In this document: positions 1 through 7,278 of the stretch, in pieces
Layout of the letters: every line of letters begins with the position of its first letter
Position numbering within the stretch: position 1 is the stretch's first letter
Assembly (NCBI RefSeq): GCF_900112225.1
Contig: NZ_FOLD01000024.1
Location: 1-64,000, forward strand
Length of the DNA: 64,000 nucleotides
From: Massilia yuzhufengensis
GTDB lineage: Bacteria; Pseudomonadota; Gammaproteobacteria; Burkholderiales; Burkholderiaceae_D
Direction: 5' to 3'
The notes under the pieces: generated by a model
Databases searched by the model: none
Seen by the model: only the letters and a program-made list of their open reading frames with translations
What the model was told of the DNA's origin: nothing
Translations under genes and position numbers: made by a program

Positions 1-305
1 CGGCTATATTCCGCCGGCTTTATTTGCTGAACAATTCAGCAGGCAACAGCAGGCAGCTTGAAACAAGAGTGTCCGCTATTGACAGTACACCTCACACGTC
101 GCCTGAGCCGTCTTGCAACGCGTACCACGCTAATGTCAAAACTGGTGTATGTCCTTCCTGAATTGCAGTGACATCAGGCAACGAGTTTCTATTGTTCCTG
201 AATGTCTTCTTGAGCTCGCACTCCATTCTTGAGCAGCACGCTGCGGTTGGGATGGTGTCGATCTTGTCAATCCCGCGTATTCGACGCTAGGTCTTTTCCT
301 GGATC
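1..305. other. Left-edge stretch without a recognisable gene
   Basis: I see no coding region, RNA gene or convincing terminator here. The sequence is less GC-rich than the rest of the window and has a short run of CAGCAGGC-like words near position 40-57. It lies downstream of the minus-strand operon that ends at 306, so it probably holds that operon's 3' untranslated end. Confidence 0.4.
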
Positions 306-596
306 TTAAGCTGAGTCGATGTCACTGCCTGGGAAGGTACGAGCCGCCAGCTCGACCAGCTTCGACATATCGCGTTTATGTGCTTCGGCAACGAAGTGCA
401 GCCGCTCCGCAAACACGGAATTGTTCTTCCCCATTTCGTGATCGCGAGCGAAATAGTCTCGCGCTGAATTGAAGGTGACGCGCTCTTCGGATCCAGGTCG
501 CTCGGCCCAGTGATGGAGTGAGCGCAGCTGGTCGACGGTCATCCCCGCCGATTCGAGATAGTTAAGATCATCAAGAAGCTGTTTATTCTTCGACAT
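306..596 (-). CDS. Hypothetical protein, 96 aa, last gene of the small-gene operon
   Basis: This is an unrecognised, soluble, charged protein that is probably mostly helical (LLDDLNYLESAG near the N-terminus, LHFVAEAHKRDMSKLVELAA near residues 65-85). No signal peptide or membrane segment is visible. The ATG is preceded by AAGGA at good spacing, which supports the start. It lies 23 bp downstream of the GIY-YIG/DUF3553 gene on the same strand and is the last member of a seven-gene run. No function can be assigned. Base composition is lower in GC than the core genes to the right, in keeping with an accessory origin. Confidence 0.6.
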   Translation of the reverse strand: MSKNKQLLDDLNYLESAGMTVDQLRSLHHWAERPGSEERVTFNSARDYFARDHEMGKNNSVFAERLHFVAEAHKRDMSKLVELAARTFPGSDIDSA

Positions 597-619
597 TTGC
601 TTTCCTTGCTATTGTCGGG

Positions 620-1417
620 CTAAGGTACGCATTGCTCGACGAGCTGTAAATTCGAAAGCGATGGGCACAGAACTCGGTCGCCTCCGTTCGCGAAACGAAC
701 TTCCAACCGCTCCCTATCGCCATTTGCCAAGACAGTCCCTATACCCCATTCTGGTCTACTGGGATGGGAAACCTTGTCACCTTTCCGCCAGTGCGCTATG
801 TCAGCATTCGCGGTCCTCGGTGACGTAGAATGGTCGTGGTCCACTGGCCGAGAAGTGCTTTGTCCGACAAGCGCCTGTACAACGGTCATCGCAACCTCCG
901 GTGGGCAAGCGAAAAGCTCATAACAATTGGTCAGAAGCCCGGCTTTTCGATATCTTGCCTCAGCCCGACACTGCGCGAGAGCAGCATGCGCTTCATACTC
1001 GACCCTTCCCGCCTCGTTGCAATCGCACACACCGATCAGGCGCCAGTCCACAGCGCCCCCATAGCGCTCCGAGTTAAGTTGGGCAACACGGCCATTCGCG
1101 TCGACCGAGCTACCGATTTTTGTCAGCGTCATTGCCGATGAGCGTGCTACGTAAACTTGGCCCGGCGCGCGGTGTCGCCGCGCAAACGCAATCTTTTTTG
1201 GATCGCATACCGCGCAGTGACCTGGGCTAATACGCAGCCTATGTCCCTGCTTCTCACATGGGGCACCGATCGCAAGTACGGCTGCACGACTACGCATTAA
1301 GTCGCTCCTGGCCTGCTTGCCCAGTCCACGTGCGTCGACGACTTGGGACACGGCTATCTGATGGCGAGCAAGGAACGCGCGTTCAGCATTTGATAACAGG
1401 GTTTCGACTGAGTTCAT
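620..1417 (-). CDS. GIY-YIG-type (T5orf172-like) nuclease-fold protein with C-terminal DUF3553 domain
   Basis: Three parts are visible in 265 aa. First, residues ~50-85 hold a Cys/His cluster (PCEKQGHRL, then GHCAVCDP) that looks metal-binding. Second, residues ~90-185 match the GIY-YIG/T5orf172 pattern: GQVYVARSS, then LTKIGSS, an Arg in GRVAQLN, and a conserved Glu in the helix VEYEAHAAL. Third, residues ~215-260 read DKVSHPSRPEWGIGTVL, the DUF3553 signature, an SH3-like domain also found at the C-terminus of some UvrD-type helicases. Family knowledge suggests DNA cleavage or binding; the substrate is unknown. An upstream start at 1483 would overlap the preceding gene, so I chose the internal ATG at 1417, although its ribosome binding site is weak. 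It sits inside the seven-gene operon. Confidence 0.7.
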   Translation of the reverse strand: MNSVETLLSNAERAFLARHQIAVSQVVDARGLGKQARSDLMRSRAAVLAIGAPCEKQGHRLRISPGHCAVCDPKKIAFARRHRAPGQVYVARSSAMTLTKIGSSVDANGRVAQLNSERYGGAVDWRLIGVCDCNEAGRVEYEAHAALAQCRAEARYRKAGLLTNCYELFACPPEVAMTVVQALVGQSTSRPVDHDHSTSPRTANADIAHWRKGDKVSHPSRPEWGIGTVLANGDRERLEVRFANGGDRVLCPSLSNLQLVEQCVP

Positions 1418-1442
1418 ACCGCTTGACTCTTTTCCTTGGCTT

Positions 1443-1649
1443 TCAGTCAGCGTCTTTGTATTGTCTGACAAGCCCACGCACAAGCGACTTCGCTGTTATC
1501 TCAGCACCTGCTGCACCGACTTGCGTACTGTCAGTCCATCCATTCCGGCGTGCAGTCAGAACATCACCGTCCACGGTGTAACTACCCAAGTAACTTTGAC
1601 CTGCAACCACGACATCGACCGAGACCGAGGGCTCCAGATTTTTCGTCAT
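1443..1649 (-). CDS. Small conserved hypothetical protein, 68 aa
   Basis: This is a short beta-rich protein with the pattern VVVAGQSYLGSYTVDGDVLT followed by STQVG and a C-terminal helix ending LVRGLVRQ. The pattern (V-x-G-x-x-Y-x-GSYTV, then TQVG, then L-x-R-x-LVR) resembles a family of very small proteins seen in many Burkholderiales, for which I know no function. An AGGGAAGAG stretch precedes the ATG. It lies 15 bp from the gene upstream and 25 bp from the chosen start of the GIY-YIG gene. Confidence 0.6.
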   Translation of the reverse strand: MTKNLEPSVSVDVVVAGQSYLGSYTVDGDVLTARRNGWTDSTQVGAAGAEITAKSLVRGLVRQYKDAD

Positions 1650-1664
1650 CGCTCTCTTCCCTGC

Positions 1665-1961
1665 TCAATTGAGCAAATCATCGTAGCCGTGTTTAGTCAA
1701 CCATTCCTCGAAGCTGATCGGTGGATTGAGATCAGCAGCCGCCCATCGCGCCTTTTCATAGTCGCGCCGCGCTGAGCGCACCGCACTCGTAACTCCGCGA
1801 AAAGCATCGTGGACCTTAGCAGCTTCTACCAGCGCTGGACTGTTGTAGCCGAGGGCTGCGATCGAGGCCTTAGCTTCGGCGAGGTCGTTTGCAGCACCGT
1901 CAACGTGTTCTAAGGCGAGACCACGCTTCTCATCAAAATAACCCTCTTCCATCTTTGCCAT
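1665..1961 (-). CDS. Hypothetical protein, 98 aa
   Basis: The protein is unrecognised and predicted to be strongly helical: residues ~14-35 and ~43-75 are rich in Ala, Glu, Lys and Arg (for example EHVDGAANDLAEAKASIAAL). It ends with the segment ISFEEWLTKHGYDDLL, which may be a short protein-binding motif. The start is set at MAKMEEG because AGGA lies six bases upstream; longer upstream starts at 1973 or 2057 would overlap the preceding gene or lack a ribosome binding site. Same strand and spacing as the other members of the operon. Confidence 0.55.
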   Translation of the reverse strand: MAKMEEGYFDEKRGLALEHVDGAANDLAEAKASIAALGYNSPALVEAAKVHDAFRGVTSAVRSARRDYEKARWAAADLNPPISFEEWLTKHGYDDLLN

Positions 1962-2031
1962 TTTAGTCCTCATATCGCTGGCCGCCGGCCAGCAGTCGGG
2001 CACAAACGATGTGCGGGGTTTTCGCCACGAG

Positions 2032-2295
2032 TTAGGCGGGAACCGAATCGATATCAAGGTCGATCTTGCTGCTTGCTACCGCAACGAACCGTTCGATCAT
2101 TTCGGTGGTAACCCATGTCTTCTCCGACAGGTGTCGCACCCACTGTAGGATGGCCACCGCATTTGCGCAGCGTGCCAACGCAATTTCATACTCAAACGGG
2201 CCATGAATCGTTATCCAACCTTCATCGGCAGTAACCAGATTCTGCCGACGTTTCAAGTCCGTAAGATATTCGTCTTTGTTGAACGACTCACTCAT
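2032..2295 (-). CDS. Hypothetical protein, 87 aa
   Basis: No recognised domain. The N-terminal third is charged (FNKDEYLTDLKRRQNLVTAD). The middle contains a helix with several small residues (ALARCANAVAILQWVRHL). The tail reads SSKIDLDIDSVPA. A clear AGGAGA lies 5-6 bases before the ATG, which supports it as a real gene. It belongs to the same closely spaced minus-strand run. Confidence 0.55.
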   Translation of the reverse strand: MSESFNKDEYLTDLKRRQNLVTADEGWITIHGPFEYEIALARCANAVAILQWVRHLSEKTWVTTEMIERFVAVASSKIDLDIDSVPA

Positions 2296-2376
2296 TGGTT
2301 CTCCTGCTGTGTTGCCGGCATTGGCCGGATGGGATGCTTACGCACTCTTGTCACGCTGCTTCGTTTCCTCAACCTG

Positions 2377-2637
2377 TTAGGTACCGAACAGGTCGCCGTC
2401 TACCTTTGGCGTTTTTTTTAACACCTTAAAGTCGATGAGAGTCTTGTCACTGAACCAGCCGTCCGACCCGTTGCTCAAGTCCATGCGTAGCAGTTCGACG
2501 TCATAGACTTGTTCAGTCAGCTCTTGCAGGGCTTTCGCAAAGGCTGCCTCTATCTGTTGAGGAGTGACCGTCTTCAATGGACGACGGGTTAACTCGTCCC
2601 ACGATTTCTCATTACTATTTTCGCTGTCCTGGCTCAT
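2377..2637 (-). CDS. Hypothetical protein, 86 aa
   Basis: No recognised domain. The sequence is acidic at the N-terminus (MSQDSENSNEKSWDELTRR), followed by a helix (TPQQIEAAFAKALQELTEQ) and a C-terminal segment that could form beta strands. GAGGAAA precedes two adjacent ATG codons; the second (2637) has the better spacing. The longer reading from 2745 would run into the upstream gene and adds an unlikely Arg/Pro-rich leader. Second gene of the operon, 91 bp after the nuclease-like gene. Confidence 0.5.
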   Translation of the reverse strand: MSQDSENSNEKSWDELTRRPLKTVTPQQIEAAFAKALQELTEQVYDVELLRMDLSNGSDGWFSDKTLIDFKVLKKTPKVDGDLFGT

Positions 2638-2728
2638 CATTTTCCTCGCTGTCCGACACCTCGTCGGCTTTTCAGCGCCGTAGCCCCGTCGAGCGGGGCA
2701 CCAGGTGCTGCTCGGCCTTTTTCCTGGT

Positions 2729-3289
2729 TCATGAGTTGATAACAACTGCGCCCCCGAACAAGGCCCTGTAGAGCATGGAAATGTCGGTGATTGCGCGGAA
2801 CTGCGATTTCTGGACGATGCGCAGGTTCGGTCGCTCCTTCTTTACCCCGTTCTTGTCCCCTTTCGTATGCTTCGCTATTTTGAAGGCATCCAGCGGCGGT
2901 AGCGGTAGTCCTGGTTCGCCTCCAAAGAAGAGAAACGGACCGAGATCCATGGTGACTCTGTCAAAGCGTGTCCATATCACGCATCCAGAAGGCTTAGTAG
3001 CGAGGCCAAGGTGCACCTTCTGAGCTGGGGTCGTTGCTGCGTGCGATGAGGATTTCAGCTGAACGTGACGCGTCACACCGTTTGCTTCCAACACTACGTC
3101 GTGACCCGATCGATCGATCGAAGGCTGCGAAACCTCAAGCTTCGCCCCAGCGTGCAGCCAGGAATATTTCAGCAGATCTCCTACAAGCAGATGCTCAAGG
3201 AGGCGCTCGCGGTAGACAGACTGATGTGTGTCGAGTGTGACGTCAATATTCATTGGATCAGGGCTGATATTCTTCACTGCAGATTTCAT
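2729..3289 (-). CDS. PD-(D/E)XK-like nuclease-fold protein, 186 aa, first gene of the operon
   Basis: The N-terminal half carries a pattern typical of the restriction-endonuclease fold. A helix with conserved acids (RERLLEHLLVGDLLKYSW) is followed by a strand with an acidic residue (SGHDVVLE, Asp64) and a second strand with Gln-x-Lys (VTRHVQLKSSS, Gln77 and Lys79), so the D...QxK order is intact. The C-terminal half (LGPFLFFGGEPGLPLP, IAKHTKGDKNG) is conserved in similar hypothetical proteins I remember from other Proteobacteria. Biochemical activity is not established. The start at 3289 has no good ribosome binding site; a TATAAAA stretch at 3298-3304 could be a -10 element, and the internal ATG at 3253 is an alternative. 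It leads the seven-gene minus-strand run. Confidence 0.6.
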   Translation of the reverse strand: MKSAVKNISPDPMNIDVTLDTHQSVYRERLLEHLLVGDLLKYSWLHAGAKLEVSQPSIDRSGHDVVLEANGVTRHVQLKSSSHAATTPAQKVHLGLATKPSGCVIWTRFDRVTMDLGPFLFFGGEPGLPLPPLDAFKIAKHTKGDKNGVKKERPNLRIVQKSQFRAITDISMLYRALFGGAVVINS

Positions 3290-3407
3290 TTATGCAATTT
3301 TATAGGTGCGTACATGTCTGGTCCATGAAAAGTTGACGAGATTTCACTTGGCGACCGCAACCGTATGGCTACTGGTCGCAATACTGGCGTGTGATGCGAC
3401 TCTGCCG

Positions 3408-4079
3408 TCAAAGGACGTCTCTGAACATCTCTGCCAGGCGGTGTTGCGACACCTGGAGATATGGGCGAACGTGGTTTAGCTCAGCGTGTCCTAGTAGCAG
3501 CTAGACGGTTTCCACATCCGCTCCTTGCTGGATCAGCCTTGACGCCATCGTGCGCCTACCGCTGTGCGAGGATCCGCCTCGTATGCCGGCGTCTCTGTAC
3601 AGCTTTGTGACGTGTGATTGCAAGCTGTCACATGCCAAGTAATCGACTGGCTCGCCGGCCCAGCTCACCCTGCGCTTCGTGTTGAGATGGAACTTGTAAC
3701 CCTTGTGTGTCAGGATCAGCTTGCTCGCCGGCTCAAGGCCTCGGTAGCGGCTCGGCTCGCTGGTCGTTCGCAGGCGCCGCACAGCCCGGTAGCTCAGGTA
3801 TTGATCGATTGCGTCAATGGCCTTTGCATGGCTGAGGTAGATACAACGTTGCCGGCATCCTTTAGTAATCGCGGCGCGCAGACTAATTTCTTCGCGAAGC
3901 GAACCAGACGGGAAAAGTACGTCTTGCACTTCGATCTGTGCGATTTCGGTTACGCGCATACCGGCAGTTAAGCCCAGCAGCAAAACAAGGGTGTCTCGCT
4001 CTGGATGCCTGCTGGTAGCCGCGGTGACGCGGAGAAGATGACGGATTTGCCCCGGCTGGAGCGAGGTGGCTTGGGCCAT
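3408..4079 (-). pseudogene. Short tyrosine recombinase (phage-type integrase) broken by an in-frame TAG
   Basis: The open part (4079 down to 3501) encodes a catalytic domain without the usual N-terminal core-binding domain. It has GMRVTEIAQI (first catalytic Arg), AITKGCRQRCI (Lys) and HSGRRTMASRL (His-x-x-Arg). It stops at TAG (3501-3503) just after ADVETV. Reading through the TAG in the same frame gives LLLGHAELNHVRPYL and then LAEMFRDVL before a TGA at 3408-3410. That segment supplies the conserved LGH box and the Tyr nucleophile. A single CAG-to-TAG change therefore removes the nucleophile. AGAGG lies five bases before the ATG at 4079, so the longer upstream reading to 4265 is not needed. 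Unless the TAG is read through, the enzyme is inactive. Confidence 0.85.
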
Positions 4080-4547
4080 GTGAACCTCTGAACAGGATTG
4101 ATCGGAAACGGATTCAGAGGGAGTCGGGGGTAGACTCTTTTTCCAGCATAGCACGGCTTGAATGCCGCAGGTCTCGGAAAAGCGGGTGGCGATACTTGCG
4201 GTGCTTTGGGAAAACCTTCTACCGCCACAGAGAATGGAGATTGCGGCCATGTCGCGCCAAGTCATACTCTGCTAAGGGGATCTTGTTGAACAGACTCGAC
4301 CACTCAGACGCCTTCACGCAACAGCTGAGCCAGAAATCACCGGATTAAGGTCGACAGGTGTTGCGTTCCCCGCCAGCGCATGCGCAACACTCAAAGGTAC
4401 TTTGCGAACGCAACAAGAATTAATGAGAAACTCGAGTTTTAAGGGTGTAAATGCATGCAACACTGTCCCAAAACTACCAAGAATACGCAATTACGAACAT
4501 GAACGTTAGCTGCCTGACTTTCAATCAGAAACGATGCCGGAGGTTTG
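4080..4547. other. Non-coding stretch upstream of the broken integrase
   Basis: I see no convincing gene between the integrase start and the small HTH gene. An open frame continues upstream of the integrase to 4265, but it has no family resemblance and no ribosome binding site at its ATG. The interval is comparatively AT-rich around 4400-4500 and contains the inverted repeat annotated at 4358-4390. Confidence 0.4.
4358..4390. repeat. Inverted repeat, 8-bp arms GTGTTGCG/CGCAACAC
   Basis: The arms at 4358-4365 and 4383-4390 are perfect complements separated by 17 bp. It lies in the gap between the broken integrase and the HTH gene, so it could be an operator for either gene or part of a recombination site. 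No T-run follows, so it is not an obvious terminator. The role is inferred from location only. Confidence 0.4.
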
Positions 4548-4784
4548 ATGCGATACCCGAACCTGCGTTATGGCAACCCAGCTGAATTCACTTTCTACGC
4601 CCTGGGCGTGCCGCTGCCCGTCCTGGCGCGCCGGCTGCGCCGTGATGAGCGTACCGTGCGGGATTGGCTATGGTGTCGATCGCGGGTTCCTTGGTGGGTT
4701 CCCGAGCTTCTCAGACTCCAACATCTGGAAGCCGAGCTGCGCCACCGTCACATGGGATTGGGCGCGCTGCCTGCGCGCGGGTAA
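4548..4784 (+). CDS. Small helix-turn-helix protein, 78 aa
   Basis: Residues ~15-45 read TFYALGVPLPVLARRLRRDE and then RTVRDWLWCR, a compact HTH pattern in which the second helix (RTVRDWL) would contact DNA. The remainder (VPWWVPELLRLQHLEAELRH) looks like a packing helix. Very similar short proteins occur in betaproteobacterial plasmids and genomic islands, but I know no studied member. GGAGG lies five bases upstream of ATG 4548, a strong ribosome binding site. A TTG three bases upstream is less likely. It is probably a regulator or DNA-binding accessory protein associated with the mobile region to its left. Confidence 0.65.
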   Translation: MRYPNLRYGNPAEFTFYALGVPLPVLARRLRRDERTVRDWLWCRSRVPWWVPELLRLQHLEAELRHRHMGLGALPARG

Positions 4785-4787
4785 AAC

Positions 4788-4888
4788 GTAGGGTGGCCGG
4801 GTTTCCCGGCCGCGCGTCCAGCCAGGGTGCGATCTGCCGCTGTGCATTGGTGAATTGAACGCGCGGCCGGCGAAGCCGGCTTCCCTAC
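4788..4888. repeat. Imperfect long inverted repeat with GTAGGG/CCCTAC ends
   Basis: The left arm begins GTAGGGTGGCCGGG and contains CCGGCCGCGCGT. The right arm begins ACGCGCGGCCGG and ends GGCTTCCCTAC. The arms pair with mismatches over about 30 bp around a roughly 40-bp core. Short GTAGGGTGG-type palindromes are common in intergenic DNA of Oxalobacteraceae. It separates the HTH gene from the 3' end of the convergent ycaO gene and might help stop transcription from either side. Confidence 0.5.
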
Positions 4889-4928
4889 CTTGTCCTGACC
4901 AGTTTTTTCTTCAATCAAGCCATTTTCA

Positions 4929-7130
4929 CTACGCCCGATCAGCCGCCTTCGCCCGCGCCGCATGCAGCTTCTTGTAGCTGTCGATCAGGCGCGCGTGCCT
5001 GTCGAGCCCTTCCAGCTTCATGCTGGTCGGCGTCAGTCCGTAGAAGCGCACGCTGCCTTCTACCGACCCCAGCACCGCATCCATCCGCTCATTGCCAAAC
5101 ATGCGGCGGAAATTGACGACGTAATCGTCCAGTTCCATCTCGTCGTCCAGCACCACTTCCAGCACCACGTTCAACGCCTGGTAAAACAGGCCGCGCTCGA
5201 GCGTGTTGTCGTTGTACTGCAGGAAGGCGCCCACCAATTCGTGCGCGCCGTCGAAGTCTTTCAGCGCGAGCTTGATCAAGAGCTTCAGTTCGAGCACCGT
5301 CAACTGGCCCCACGGCGTGTTCTCGTCGAATTCGACCCCGATCAAGGTCGCGATATCGCCATAATCATCCAGCTCGCTATTCTCCAGGCGATCCAGCAGT
5401 TCGCCCAATGCGTCGTCGTCCAGGCGATGCAGGTTCAGCACATCCTCGCGGAACAGCAGCGATTTATTCGTGTTATCCCAAACCAGGTCTTCCACGGGAT
5501 AGATCTCCGAATAACCCGGCACCAGGATGCGGCAGGCATTCGCACCCAGGTCGTCGTACACGGCCACATAGGCTTCCTTGCCCATCTCTTTCAGGATGCC
5601 AAACAAGGTCGCCGCCTCCTCGGCATTCGAGTTTTCACCCTGCCCCGAAAAATCCCACTCAACGAATGCGTGATCGGCCTTGCTGCTGAAGAAGCGCCAC
5701 GACACCACGCCGCTGGAATCGATGAAGTGCTCGACGAAGTTATACGGCTCGGTGACAGCGTTGCTGACAAACGTCGGCTTCGGCAAATCGTTCAGGCCCT
5801 CGAAACTGCGGCCCTGCAGCAATTCGGTCAGGCTGCGTTCCAGCGCCACTTCCAGGCTCGGATGGGCGCCGAACGAGGCGAATACGCCGCCGGTCTTCGG
5901 GTTCATGAGGGTCACGCACATGACCGGGTACACGCCGCCCAAGGAGGCGTCCTTTACCAGCACCGGGAAGCCCTGCTCTTCCAGCCCCTGGATACCGGCC
6001 AGGATGGCGGGGTACTTCGCCAGCACCTCCTGCGGCACATCGGGCAAGGCGATCTCCCCTTCCAGGATCTCGCGCTTGACCGCCCTTTCGAAAATCTCGG
6101 ACAGGCACTGCACCTGGGCTTCGACCAAGGTGTTACCGGCGCTCATGCCATTGCTGGCGTACAGGTTTTCGACCAGGTTGGACGGGAAATAAACGACTTC
6201 GCCGTCAGACTGGCGCACGAACGGCAGCGAACAGATACCGCGCTCGGCGTTGCCCGAGTTGGTGTCGACCAGGTGCGAGCCGCGCAGCTCGCCGTCGGGG
6301 TCGTAGATCTCCAGGCAGTAGTCATCCAGAATGCCCGGCGGCAGTGCATCCTTGCGGCCCGGCTTGAACCAGCGCTCGTTCGGGTAATGCACGAAGGGCG
6401 CATTGGCGATGTCTTCGCCCCAGAAGGCGCCGGCATAGAAGTGGTTATTGTTCAGACGCTCGATGTATTCGCCCAGGGCCGAGGCCAGGGCGCTTTCCTT
6501 GGTCGCACCTTTGCCATTGGTGAAGCACATCGGCGAATGAGCGTCGCGGATATGCAGCGACCAGACGTTGGGCACGATGTTGCGCCACGATGCGATTTCG
6601 ATCTTGATTCCCCAGCTGGCCAGCATGCCGGACATATTGGCGATGGTGTGCTCCAGCGGCAGGTCCTTACCAACGATATACGTGAGTGAATCCGAACCCG
6701 GCTGCAGGGTCAGCAGGGCCTGGGCGTCGGCATCCAGGTTCGCGACTTCCTCGATCACGAATTCGGGGCCGGCCTGCACCACTTTCTTCACCGTGCAGCG
6801 CTCGATCGAACGCAGGATTCCCAGCCTGTCCTTTTCCGAAATATCCGGCGGCAGCTCGACCTGGATCTTGAAGATCTGCTGGTAGCGGTTGTCCGGGTCG
6901 ACGATATTATTCTGCGACAGGCGGATATTCTCGGTCGGGATGTCGCGGGTATTGCAGTACAACTTGACGAAATAGGCCGCGCACAGGGCCGACGAGGCCA
7001 GGAAGTAATCGAAGGGGCCGGGGGCCGAGCCGTCGCCCTTGTAGCGGATCGGCTGGTCGGCAATGACCGTGAAGTCATCGAACTTGGCTTCGAGGCGAAG
7101 CTTGTCGAGGAAGTTAACCTTAATTTCCAT
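4929..7130 (-). CDS. ycaO: OsmC-domain/YcaO-domain fusion protein, 733 aa
   Basis: Residues ~1-140 form an OsmC-like domain (GDGSAPGPFDYFLASSALC, with Cys in the usual helix). Residues ~150-560 form a YcaO domain with the conserved Glu-rich ATP/Mg helices (GKGATKESALASALGEYIER and EAQVQCLSEIFERAV). The last ~170 residues are an acidic, helical C-terminal domain like that of E. coli YcaO. YcaO proteins activate amide carbonyls with ATP. E. coli YcaO has no peptide substrate cluster and has been linked to RimO-dependent beta-methylthiolation of ribosomal protein S12. No precursor peptide or heterocyclase partner gene lies nearby, which argues for this housekeeping type. The start at 7130 (MEIKVNFLDK) matches where the OsmC domain begins; upstream ATGs give a non-homologous leader. 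Confidence 0.85.
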   Translation of the reverse strand: MEIKVNFLDKLRLEAKFDDFTVIADQPIRYKGDGSAPGPFDYFLASSALCAAYFVKLYCNTRDIPTENIRLSQNNIVDPDNRYQQIFKIQVELPPDISEKDRLGILRSIERCTVKKVVQAGPEFVIEEVANLDADAQALLTLQPGSDSLTYIVGKDLPLEHTIANMSGMLASWGIKIEIASWRNIVPNVWSLHIRDAHSPMCFTNGKGATKESALASALGEYIERLNNNHFYAGAFWGEDIANAPFVHYPNERWFKPGRKDALPPGILDDYCLEIYDPDGELRGSHLVDTNSGNAERGICSLPFVRQSDGEVVYFPSNLVENLYASNGMSAGNTLVEAQVQCLSEIFERAVKREILEGEIALPDVPQEVLAKYPAILAGIQGLEEQGFPVLVKDASLGGVYPVMCVTLMNPKTGGVFASFGAHPSLEVALERSLTELLQGRSFEGLNDLPKPTFVSNAVTEPYNFVEHFIDSSGVVSWRFFSSKADHAFVEWDFSGQGENSNAEEAATLFGILKEMGKEAYVAVYDDLGANACRILVPGYSEIYPVEDLVWDNTNKSLLFREDVLNLHRLDDDALGELLDRLENSELDDYGDIATLIGVEFDENTPWGQLTVLELKLLIKLALKDFDGAHELVGAFLQYNDNTLERGLFYQALNVVLEVVLDDEMELDDYVVNFRRMFGNERMDAVLGSVEGSVRFYGLTPTSMKLEGLDRHARLIDSYKKLHAARAKAADRA

Positions 7131-7278
7131 GGGGGAATTCCAAATAGTGCTCAAAATTGATCTGGGCGTCATTATCCGTTGTTTGCGCCCTGCGGCATAG
7201 GCGCACAGCCCGGCCGTATCAATCGCACTGCGGCAAGGCGCCCCCCATGGACGGAGGCGGCGCGTGCTGGGCCAGTTC

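Noticed and set aside
4080..4265. N-terminal extension of the integrase to 4265
   Set aside because: It has no similarity to a recombinase core-binding domain, and AGAGG directly before ATG 4079 marks a better start.
4962..6689. Plus-strand frame of 575 codons opposite ycaO
   Set aside because: Antisense to a well-supported YcaO domain; no family pattern.
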